A DNA stretch of 64,000 nucleotides from Immundisolibacter cernigliae (lineage in GTDB: Bacteria; Pseudomonadota; Gammaproteobacteria; Immundisolibacterales; Immundisolibacteraceae). The notes under the pieces were generated by a model. The model was not told where the DNA came from. It saw only the letters and a list, made by a program, of their open reading frames with translations, and did not search any database. Where the stretch lies: positions 1,426,001 to 1,490,000 of the forward strand of contig NZ_CP014671.1 in the NCBI RefSeq assembly GCF_001697225.1, given 5' to 3'. Positions 57,121-64,000 of this stretch are shown here, piece by piece. The position numbers and the translations under genes are program-made. The number at the start of each line of letters is the position of its first letter. Within the stretch, counting starts at the first letter, position 1.

Positions 57121-58142
57121 ACGTGCAGGCGGCGCTGGCCCGCGTGGTGGCGGGCGCGGATCTCGATCTTGCCCAGATGACGGCCGCCATGCGGTCGATC
57201 ATGAATGGCGAGGCGACGCCGGCGCAGATCGGCGGCCTGCTGGTGGCGCTGCGCATGAAGGGCGAGACGGTGATTGAAATCGCCGCCGCCGCGCAGGTCA
57301 TGCGCGAGTTCGCCTTGCCGGTCGAGGTGGCGCCGCAGCACCTGGTCGATACCTGCGGCACCGGTGGCGACGGTGCTGGCCTGTTCAATGTGTCGACCGC
57401 CGCCGGCTTCGTGGTGGCGGCGGCCGGCGGGCGGGTGGCCAAGCACGGCAATCGCTCGGTATCGAGTTCCAGCGGCAGCGCCGATGTGCTGGAGGCGCTG
57501 GGCGTGCGTATCGATCTGTCGCCGCCGGCCATCGCCCGCTGCATCGACGAGGTCGGCTTTGGCTTCATGTTCGCGCCGGCTCATCACGGCGCCACGCGCC
57601 ATGCGCTGGGACCACGGCGCGAGATCGCCATCCGCACCTTGTTCAACCTGCTCGGGCCCCTGACCAATCCGGCCCGACCGCTGGGCCAGGTGGTGGGTGT
57701 GTACGACGCCGCGCTGGTCGAGCCGATCGCGCAGGTGCTGGCACGCCTGGGCAGCCGCCACGTGCTGGTGGTGCATGCCGACGATGGCCTGGACGAGATC
57801 AGCCTGGGCGCCGCCACGCAGGTGGCGGAACTGCGGGACGGCGCCGTGCGCAGCTACCGCATCGAGCCGGAGCAATTCGGCTTTGCGCGGGTGGCCAGCG
57901 AGCGCCTGGCGGTAGCCGACGTGACCGCCAGCGTGGCTCTGCTGCGGGAAGCCCTGGCCGGCACGCCGGGGCCGGCGCGCGACATCGTGGCCCTGAACGC
58001 CGGCGCGGCGCTGTATGTGGCGGGTCTGGCCGCCACGCTTGCGGGCGGCGTGCAGCGAGCCGGCGAGGTGCTGGAAAGCGGCGCCGCGCTGCATCGGGTG
58101 GGTGCCCTGGCGGCCCTGTCGCAGCGTCTGGAGGCGGCATGA
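57117..58142 (+). CDS. trpD: Anthranilate phosphoribosyltransferase
   Basis: 341 aa, GTG start at 57117. Joins PRPP to anthranilate. Motifs [36 protein letters not shown], and [13 protein letters not shown]. Complete. ATGA with trpC. Confidence 0.96.
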
Positions 58143-58942
58143 ACACGCCGGATGTGCTGAAGAAAATCCTCGCCGCCAAGGCCGACGAGGTGGCCGCTGC
58201 GCGCCGCGTAAAGCCTTTGCCGGAACTGCGGCGCGAGGCCGAGGCCATGCCCCCGGCACGCGGCTTTGCCGCGGCGCTTGCCACGCGGGTCGGCGCCGGT
58301 CAGGTGGCGGTGATTGCCGAAATCAAGCGCGCTTCGCCCAGCAAGGGCCTGCTGCGGGCCGAGTTCGACCCGCCCGCCTTGGCCCGCAGTTACCTGGCCG
58401 GCGGCGCCGCGTGTCTGTCGGTGCTCACCGACGCGCCGTTCTTCCAGGGCAGCCTGAACGATCTGCGCGCCGTGCGCGCGGCGGTGGCCCTGCCGCTGCT
58501 GCGCAAGGATTTTTTGCTCGACGCGTACCAGATATACGAGGCGCGCGCGGCCGGCGCCGATTGCATCCTGCTGATCGTGGCGGCGCTCGACGACGCGCGA
58601 CTGCGCGATTTCGCGGCGCTGGCGCACGAGCTCGGGCTCGACATGCTGGTCGAGGTGCACGACGAGGCGGAGCTGGATCGCGCCGCCCGGCTGGAGCCGA
58701 CGCTGCTTGGCGTCAACAACCGCAACCTGCACACCTTCGAGACCACGCTGGATACCACCGTGCGTCTGGCGCGTCGGGCGCCGGCCGGCTGCCTGCTGGT
58801 GGCGGAAAGCGGCATTCACAGCCGTGACGATGTGGCATTGATCCGCGCCGCGGACGTGCATGCCTTCCTGGTCGGCGAGGCGTTCATGCGCGCGCCGGAT
58901 CCAGGCGCCCGCCTGCGCGAACTGTTCCACACCGAGGGCTGA
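58139..58942 (+). CDS. trpC: Indole-3-glycerol-phosphate synthase
   Basis: 267 aa TIM barrel. [53 protein letters not shown] and [12 protein letters not shown]. Closes the indole ring of the tryptophan pathway. Free-standing, without the fused TrpF domain. Confidence 0.97.
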   Translation: MNTPDVLKKILAAKADEVAAARRVKPLPELRREAEAMPPARGFAAALATRVGAGQVAVIAEIKRASPSKGLLRAEFDPPALARSYLAGGAACLSVLTDAPFFQGSLNDLRAVRAAVALPLLRKDFLLDAYQIYEARAAGADCILLIVAALDDARLRDFAALAHELGLDMLVEVHDEAELDRAARLEPTLLGVNNRNLHTFETTLDTTVRLARRAPAGCLLVAESGIHSRDDVALIRAADVHAFLVGEAFMRAPDPGARLRELFHTEG

Positions 58943-58945
58943 ACC

Positions 58946-59356
58946 ATGTCGCCACGCCCTCCCGCTCACGCCGGCCTGCGCCACGTGGCCCTGTTCGTGG
59001 AGCCCTTCGAGGCCTGCGAACGCTTCTATGTCGATCTGCTGGGGATGCACGTGGAGTGGCGGCCGGACCCCGATAACGTTTACCTGAGCTCCGGCCACGA
59101 CAACCTGGCCCTGCACCGGGGGCCGCCGCCGGCCGCCCAGGGCCAGCGCCTGGATCACATCGGCTTTCTGCTGGCGCGCATCGAGGATGTCGACCCCTGG
59201 CACGAATTTCTGCGCGACAATGGCGTCCCCATCGCCGCCGCGCCGCGCACCCATCGCGACGGCGCGCGCAGCTTCTACTGCCTGGACCCGGCCGGCAACC
59301 GGGTACAAATCATCTTTCACCCCCCCTTGGCCGGTGCGCTGCGCCCGCTGCGGTAA
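58946..59356 (+). CDS. VOC-family (glyoxalase-like) protein
   Basis: 136 aa. One vicinal-oxygen-chelate domain: [53 protein letters not shown] and [14 protein letters not shown]. Likely metal-dependent lyase or dioxygenase of unknown substrate. Three nt after trpC and 5 nt before speD, so co-transcribed. Confidence 0.88.
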   Translation: MSPRPPAHAGLRHVALFVEPFEACERFYVDLLGMHVEWRPDPDNVYLSSGHDNLALHRGPPPAAQGQRLDHIGFLLARIEDVDPWHEFLRDNGVPIAAAPRTHRDGARSFYCLDPAGNRVQIIFHPPLAGALRPLR

Positions 59357-59361
59357 TTCTG

Positions 59362-60156
59362 ATGTCCGAATTCGACGACAAGCTCAAGCTGCACGGTTTC
59401 AACAACCTGACCAAGACGCTGAGCTTCAACATCTACGACATTTCCTACGCGCTGACGCGCGAGGCCCAGCAGCAGTACATCGAGTACATCGACGAGACCT
59501 ACAACGCCGAGCGCCTGACGCGCATCCTGAGCGAGGTGGCCGACATCATCGGCGCCACCATCCTGAACATCGCCCGCCAGGACTACGACCCGCAGGGCGC
59601 CAGCGTGACCATGCTGATCTCCGAGGGCGGCCATTCGGAAGGCAGTTCAGGCGAGGGCCCCGGCCCGCGGCCGGACGCCGTGGTGGGGCATCTGGACAAG
59701 AGCCACGTCACGGTCCACACCTACCCCGAGCAGCACCCCGACAACGGCATCAGCACCTTCCGGGCAGACATCGACGTGTCGACCTGTGGCCACATCTCGC
59801 CGCTGCGGGCGCTGAACTTCCTGATCCACAGCTTCGAATCGGACATCGTGATCCTGGATTACCGGGTGCGCGGCTTCACCCGCGACGTGCGCGGGCGCAA
59901 GCACTACATCGACCACACCATCCATTCCATCCAGAACTACATCGACGCCGAAACCCTGGCGCGTTTCCACGCCGTGGACGTGAACGTCTACCCGGAAAAC
60001 ATCTTCCACACCAAGCTGCGGGTGCGCGATTTCGACCTGGACACCTACCTGTTCGGCGTCAATGCGGCCGACCTGCCGGCGCAGGAACGCGCTGCCACGG
60101 CGGCCCGCCTGGAGCGGGAAATCCAGGAAATCTTCTACGCCACCAACATGAAGTAG
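59362..60156 (+). CDS. speD: S-adenosylmethionine decarboxylase proenzyme
   Basis: 264 aa, E. coli class. Autocleavage at [13 protein letters not shown] (Ser about 114) creates the pyruvoyl group; [16 protein letters not shown] follows. Provides decarboxylated SAM for spermidine. Complete. Confidence 0.95.
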   Translation: MSEFDDKLKLHGFNNLTKTLSFNIYDISYALTREAQQQYIEYIDETYNAERLTRILSEVADIIGATILNIARQDYDPQGASVTMLISEGGHSEGSSGEGPGPRPDAVVGHLDKSHVTVHTYPEQHPDNGISTFRADIDVSTCGHISPLRALNFLIHSFESDIVILDYRVRGFTRDVRGRKHYIDHTIHSIQNYIDAETLARFHAVDVNVYPENIFHTKLRVRDFDLDTYLFGVNAADLPAQERAATAARLEREIQEIFYATNMK

Positions 60157-60173
60157 GTCGCGCGCCGGTCGGC

Positions 60174-60818
60174 TTACACCCGGTAGGCGGTGGTAGTCAT
60201 CACCCGCGACGCCAGACGCATCAGGCCGCGCACGGGCGCCGGCAGCTCGCGGCCACCGGCCCGGCGTGCGTCCTCGCCATGGCGCACCTCGTCGCGGCGC
60301 ATCTGTTCCAGCACCGCGCGACTGCGCTGATCGCCCGCCGGCAGGCGCCGCAGGTGTCCGTCCAGGTGCGCCTCGACCTGGCGCTCGGTTTCGGCGATGA
60401 AGCCAAGGCTCCAGTCGTCCCCCGCCAGCCCGGCCAGCGTACCGATGGCCAGCGCACCACCGAACCAGGCCGGATCGAGCAGGCTGCGCCGGCCGCCGAG
60501 CGCCCGCAGGCGGGCACGACACCAATCGACATGGGCCGCTTCCTCGTTCCCGGCGGATCGCAGTCGACTGAGCGTTTGCGGTGACCGCGCGGCCAGCGAC
60601 TGCCCCAGATACAGGCCCTGCGCGGCCAGTTCCCCGGCATGATTGACGCGCATCAGCGCCGCGGCCTTCTGCCGCTCGGCGGCCGTCAGGTCGGCCGCCT
60701 CCGGCAGCTCGTCGGCCGGGTTATGGGAGGCAGGCGCGGGCGCGCCGGGCAGCAGGCGCAGCAGGCGGTCCACAGACAGCAGCAGGCGATCGAACGGGCG
60801 AAAACGGATCTCGGACAT
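60174..60818 (-). CDS. coq7: Demethoxyubiquinone hydroxylase
   Basis: 214 aa ferritin-like di-iron protein. Ligand motifs VNHAGELAAQGLY, NEEAAHVDW, ETERQVEAHL and DEVRHGEDA. Carries out the penultimate hydroxylation of ubiquinone synthesis. Convergent with speD, divergent from the hydrolase gene. Confidence 0.95.
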   Translation of the reverse strand: MSEIRFRPFDRLLLSVDRLLRLLPGAPAPASHNPADELPEAADLTAAERQKAAALMRVNHAGELAAQGLYLGQSLAARSPQTLSRLRSAGNEEAAHVDWCRARLRALGGRRSLLDPAWFGGALAIGTLAGLAGDDWSLGFIAETERQVEAHLDGHLRRLPAGDQRSRAVLEQMRRDEVRHGEDARRAGGRELPAPVRGLMRLASRVMTTTAYRV

Positions 60819-60891
60819 CGATGGAGCCGGGTGGTGGCTGGAGCCCGAAGTCTATACTCGCGGCTCACCCCCGCCTTGATTTCGAGTGCCC

Positions 60892-61566
60892 ATGACGACC
60901 CCGCCCGCCCCCAAGCAGCGTATCCAGATCGCCGGCCCGGCAGGACCGCTCGAGGTACTGGTCGAAGCCGCACAGAACCCGGGCGCAGCGCTGTGCGTCG
61001 TCTGCCATCCGCATCCGCAGTACGGCGGCACGCTCGATAACAAGGTGGTCTATACCCTGGCGCGGGCCGCCAACGAACTGGGCGCGATCGCGGTGCGCTT
61101 CAATTTTCGCGGCGTAGGCCACAGCGCGGGGGCCTTCGACCACGGCGTGGGCGAGCTGGATGATCTGCTGGCGGTCGTGGCCTGGGCGCGCGCCGCCTAC
61201 CCGGATCGGTCGCTGCATCTGGCCGGTTTCTCCTTCGGCGCCGCGGTGGCGCTGCGTGGCCATGTCGCAGCCGACGCGACCAGCCTGTTGCTGGTGGCAC
61301 CCCCGGCGGGGATGGGCTATCTGGACGAGGCCATCGCGCCGCGACGGCCCTGGCACGTCATCCACGGCAGTCGTGACGAGTTGATCGGGCTGGATGTGCT
61401 GCGGCGCTGGCTGGCGACCGTGGCCGGGGCCACGCCGCCACTGACCGTGATCGACGACGCAGATCATTTCTTTCACGGTCGTCTGACGCCTCTGCGCGAG
61501 GCGGCACGCGCGTTCTGGAGCCAGCAGATGCCGGCTTGCCTTGACACCACGGGCGGCGCTGACTAG
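60892..61566 (+). CDS. Alpha/beta hydrolase
   Basis: 224 aa. [20 protein letters not shown], the nucleophile elbow [10 protein letters not shown], the acid Asp in HGSRDELIG and the His in DDADHFFHG. Cytoplasmic; substrate unknown, though this family is common near ribosomal genes. A GTG six nt upstream is an alternative start. Confidence 0.9.
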   Translation: MTTPPAPKQRIQIAGPAGPLEVLVEAAQNPGAALCVVCHPHPQYGGTLDNKVVYTLARAANELGAIAVRFNFRGVGHSAGAFDHGVGELDDLLAVVAWARAAYPDRSLHLAGFSFGAAVALRGHVAADATSLLLVAPPAGMGYLDEAIAPRRPWHVIHGSRDELIGLDVLRRWLATVAGATPPLTVIDDADHFFHGRLTPLREAARAFWSQQMPACLDTTGGAD

Positions 61567-61604
61567 GATGCACGGCCTTTTTGGCAGGCCACCGCGATCC
61601 GGGC

Positions 61605-62036
61605 ATGAAGACGACTGTTAGCGCTACGCCGCAGACAATACGGCAGGACTGGTTTCTCGTAGACGCCGACGGCAAGACGCTCGGGCGCCTGGCGTCGGAG
61701 ATTGCCCGTCGCCTGCGTGGCAAGCACAAGCCGCTGTACACGCCGCACATGGACACCGGCGATTACATCGTCGTGGTCAATGCCGAGAAGGTGCGTGTGA
61801 CCGGCCGCAAGCTGACCGACAAGCTGTATCAGCATCACACCGGCTACATCGGCGGGCTGCGTACCGAAACCTTTGCCGATCGCATCGCGCGCCGGCCGAC
61901 GCTGGTGCTGGAGCAGGCGGTCAAGGGCATGCTGCCCAAGAACCCGCTCGGCCGGGCCATGTTCAGCAAGCTCAAGGTCTACGCCGGCGCCGAGCATCCC
62001 CATACCGCCCAGCAGCCGCAGGCGCTGGACATCTGA
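61605..62036 (+). CDS. rplM: Ribosomal protein L13
   Basis: 143 aa. [60 protein letters not shown]. Standard length. ATG 61605. First of the usual rplM-rpsI pair. Confidence 0.97.
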   Translation: MKTTVSATPQTIRQDWFLVDADGKTLGRLASEIARRLRGKHKPLYTPHMDTGDYIVVVNAEKVRVTGRKLTDKLYQHHTGYIGGLRTETFADRIARRPTLVLEQAVKGMLPKNPLGRAMFSKLKVYAGAEHPHTAQQPQALDI

Positions 62037-62058
62037 TTCACGCAGTTCGGACTCCGTC

Positions 62059-62454
62059 ATGCCAGTAGTGCAGAACAAGATCTCGGTTGGCCGCCGCAAG
62101 TCGGCCTCGGCGCGCGTCATCCTGCGCCTGGGCAAGGGCGCCATCTCCATCAACGGCCGCAGCCTGGACGACTATTTCGGTCGTCCGACCTCGCGCATGC
62201 TGGTCCGCCAGCCGCTGGAGCTGGTCGGCAGGCCGGAGAGCTTCGACCTGCGCATTACCGTCCAGGGCGGTGGGCCCAACGGACAGGCCGGCGCCATCCG
62301 GCACGGCATCACCCGCGCCCTGATCGAGTTCGACGAAACCTTCCGCCCGGCCCTGCGCAAGGCCGGTTACGTGACGCGCGACGCGCGCGAGGTCGAGCGC
62401 AAGAAGGTCGGCCTGCACAAGGCGCGGCGCGCGCCCCAGTTCTCCAAGCGTTGA
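62059..62454 (+). CDS. rpsI: Ribosomal protein S9
   Basis: 131 aa. [39 protein letters not shown] and the basic C-terminus RRAPQFSKR that reaches the decoding centre. 22 nt after rplM. Confidence 0.97.
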   Translation: MPVVQNKISVGRRKSASARVILRLGKGAISINGRSLDDYFGRPTSRMLVRQPLELVGRPESFDLRITVQGGGPNGQAGAIRHGITRALIEFDETFRPALRKAGYVTRDAREVERKKVGLHKARRAPQFSKR

Positions 62455-62475
62455 TCGGCGCCGGGGGATTCCGGG

Positions 62476-62549
62476 TGGGGGATCGTCCAACGGTAGGACA
62501 ACGGACTCTGACTCCGTCAATCTAGGTTCGAATCCTAGTCCCCCAGCCA
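62476..62549 (+). tRNA. tRNA-Gln (CTG anticodon)
   Basis: Complete cloverleaf with encoded CCA: acceptor TGGGGGA/TCCCCCA, anticodon loop CTCTGAC giving CTG (reads CAG), and T loop GGTTCGAATCC. 74 nt. 21 nt after rpsI. Confidence 0.93.
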
Positions 62550-62562
62550 CTACGCTTTTCCG

Positions 62563-62597
62563 AAAAGCCCGGCCTGCTCGTCATGCCGGGCTTTTTT
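62563..62597 (+). terminator. Rho-independent terminator after tRNA-Gln
   Basis: AAAAGCCCGGC stem with GCCGGGCTTTTTT; 11-nt loop, followed by a T run. Textbook form, ending the rplM-rpsI-tRNA transcript. Confidence 0.9.
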
Positions 62598-62654
62598 GTT
62601 GTGCACAGGGTTTAGGTCTACCTTTGCCGGACAGGCAAGGACGGGGGATCGATC

Positions 62655-63686
62655 ATGATCAAAGTGGCAATCGTCGGCGGTACCGGCTACACCGGGGTCG
62701 AACTGCTGCGTCTGTTGGTACAGCATCCGCAGGTGGAGCTGGCCGTCATCACCTCCCGCGGCGAAGCGGGTCGGCCGGTCAGCGATCTGTTTCCAAGCCT
62801 GTCCGGACGGCTCGATCTTGCATTCCGCGAGGTCGATGTGCGGGCACTTGCCACCTGCGATGTGGTGTTTTTTGCCACGCCCAACGGCGTTGCCATGCAG
62901 CAGGTGCCGACGCTGCTGGATGCCGGTGCGCGGGTCATCGATCTGGCGGCCGACTTTCGCCTGCGCGATCCGGCCGTCTGGGAGCGCTGGTACGGCATGC
63001 CGCACGCCTGTCCGCAGTTTCTGGAAGAAGCCGTCTACGGTCTGCCGGAACTGAACCGCGAGCGCATCGCCGGCGCCCGCCTGATCGCCAATCCGGGCTG
63101 TTATCCGACGGCGGTGACGCTCGGCCTGTTGCCGCTGCTCGAAGCCGGCCTCGTCGATCCTGGCGAGCTGGTGGCGGATTGCAAGTCCGGCGTCAGTGGC
63201 GCTGGGCGGCACGCGCGCGCCGACCTGTCGTTCTGCGAGACCAATGAGAATTTCAAGGCCTATGGCGTGTTTGCCCACCGCCACCAGCCGGAAATCGTGC
63301 AGAACCTCGGTACGGTAACGACCGGCGCGGCGCTGGACCTGACCTTCGTGCCGCATCTGTTGCCGCTGAACCGCGGTATCCACGCCACGCTGTATGCCCG
63401 CCTGCACGCCGGTGCGGCAACCGACCTGCAGGCGCTGTATGAATCCCGCTACCGGGACGAGCCGTTCGTGCGCGTGTTGTCGGCCGGCAGCCACCCGCAG
63501 CTGAGCGAAGTGCGCGCCGGCAACGATTGCGCAATCGCCGTGCACGTGTCCGGCAAGCGCGTGGTGGTGCTGTCGGTGATCGACAATCTGGTCAAGGGCG
63601 CCGCCGGCCAGGCGATCCAGAACATGAACCTGATGTTTGGACTCGACGAGACGCTGGGTCTGCGCCAGCCGGCCCTGGCGCCTTGA
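62655..63686 (+). CDS. argC: N-acetyl-gamma-glutamyl-phosphate reductase
   Basis: 343 aa. Arginine biosynthesis, third step. NAD(P) motif [18 protein letters not shown], catalytic Cys149 in NPGCYPTAV, and HRHQPEIVQ. Complete. Confidence 0.96.
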   Translation: MIKVAIVGGTGYTGVELLRLLVQHPQVELAVITSRGEAGRPVSDLFPSLSGRLDLAFREVDVRALATCDVVFFATPNGVAMQQVPTLLDAGARVIDLAADFRLRDPAVWERWYGMPHACPQFLEEAVYGLPELNRERIAGARLIANPGCYPTAVTLGLLPLLEAGLVDPGELVADCKSGVSGAGRHARADLSFCETNENFKAYGVFAHRHQPEIVQNLGTVTTGAALDLTFVPHLLPLNRGIHATLYARLHAGAATDLQALYESRYRDEPFVRVLSAGSHPQLSEVRAGNDCAIAVHVSGKRVVVLSVIDNLVKGAAGQAIQNMNLMFGLDETLGLRQPALAP

Positions 63687-64000
63687 TGGCCCGTTCGCCG
63701 CCATGGGTGTGGCGGTGCGTGGCAAGTCTGCTCGTTGGAATATTGCTCGCGACGGTGGGCGCGCGCCTGCTTGATCGGCGGGTGCCGCAAAAGCCCCCGG
63801 CCCAGCCGACCGACATGGCGCTGCGCGAACAGAATGCGGCGCTTCGGCAGCTGCAGGTGGTGGACCGCGAGGCGCAGGCAATGCTGCGTGAACAGATTGC
63901 CAGACTCAGCGCGCAAAACAGTGAACTCAGCCGGCGTCTTGCCCTGCTGCGTGGGGTGTTGGCGCCTGACGGGCAGGCGCCGGAACTGGGCGTCGCCGAT
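63686..64000 (+). CDS. Membrane-anchored coiled-coil protein, 5' part (DUF6776-like)
   Basis: 105 visible residues. N-terminal helix VASLLVGILLATVGARLL, then a heptad-rich segment (LREQNAALRQLQVVDREAQA and MLREQIARLSAQNSELSRRL). Start overlaps the argC stop by one nt. In gammaproteobacteria argC is commonly followed by such a gene and then a bactofilin. Continues past the window. Confidence 0.7.
   Translation, partial: MARSPPWVWRCVASLLVGILLATVGARLLDRRVPQKPPAQPTDMALREQNAALRQLQVVDREAQAMLREQIARLSAQNSELSRRLALLRGVLAPDGQAPELGVAD

Overview
The window is high-GC DNA from a gammaproteobacterium. The right-hand 7.5 kb is ordinary chromosome: trpG-trpD-trpC, a VOC protein, speD, coq7, rplM-rpsI, tRNA-Gln, argC and the start of a membrane-anchored coiled-coil gene. 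The presence of coq7, E. coli-type speD and the argC neighbourhood point to Gammaproteobacteria, perhaps the Chromatiales or Ectothiorhodospiraceae side; no species can be named from the sequence alone.

Roughly 1-46 kb is an accessory island for copper defence and low-oxygen carbon metabolism. From 29.5 kb leftward almost everything lies on the minus strand in tightly coupled runs. A pyruvate:ferredoxin oxidoreductase operon (28.8-22.4 kb) sits behind a perfect FNR/ANR-type palindrome. A 12-gene copper operon (20.8-9.9 kb) follows one promoter with the 19-bp spacer and dyad typical of copper-sensing MerR regulators. It runs DUF2933, isoprenylcysteine-methyltransferase-like, exported protein, MBL/beta-CASP protein, a DeoA/Prs chimera, CPD-type copper ATPase, small membrane proteins, DUF1269, multicopper oxidase CopA and CopB. 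CopB is split by a 1080-bp IS481-type element with a 6-bp target duplication. Further left come a CFA synthase, archaeal-type (type II) GAPDH, PEP synthase, alpha-glucan phosphorylase, two membrane proteins, a YHS protein and a phosphoketolase.

From 30.6 kb rightward a plus-strand module starts at another CueR-type operator with an FNR-type box just upstream. It encodes an EF-hand protein, a second copper ATPase (frameshifted), a second CFA synthase, second copies or remnants of four families seen on the left (CarR-like, exported, DUF6629, DUF5676), a UbiB-like kinase, DUF1622 and an archaeal-type methionine adenosyltransferase. The opposing 45.8-40.7 kb operon encodes a YbhGFSR-like ABC exporter. 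Two broken ftsH copies, each behind paired FNR-like boxes, lie at 29.8 and 46.3 kb.

46.7-53.4 kb holds an incomplete core module of a PFGI-1/SPI-7-type integrative conjugative element (AlpA, ParA, ParB, DUF2857, STY4528) next to a RES/Xre toxin-antitoxin pair whose toxin is frameshifted. Two divergent LysR regulators separate this from the chromosome. No integrase, relaxase or T4SS gene is present.

Together the island looks like a mosaic: intact copper export and oxidation functions, SAM-dependent lipid-modifying enzymes with their own SAM synthetase, and a fermentative carbon route, assembled and partly degraded by duplication, deletion and IS insertion.
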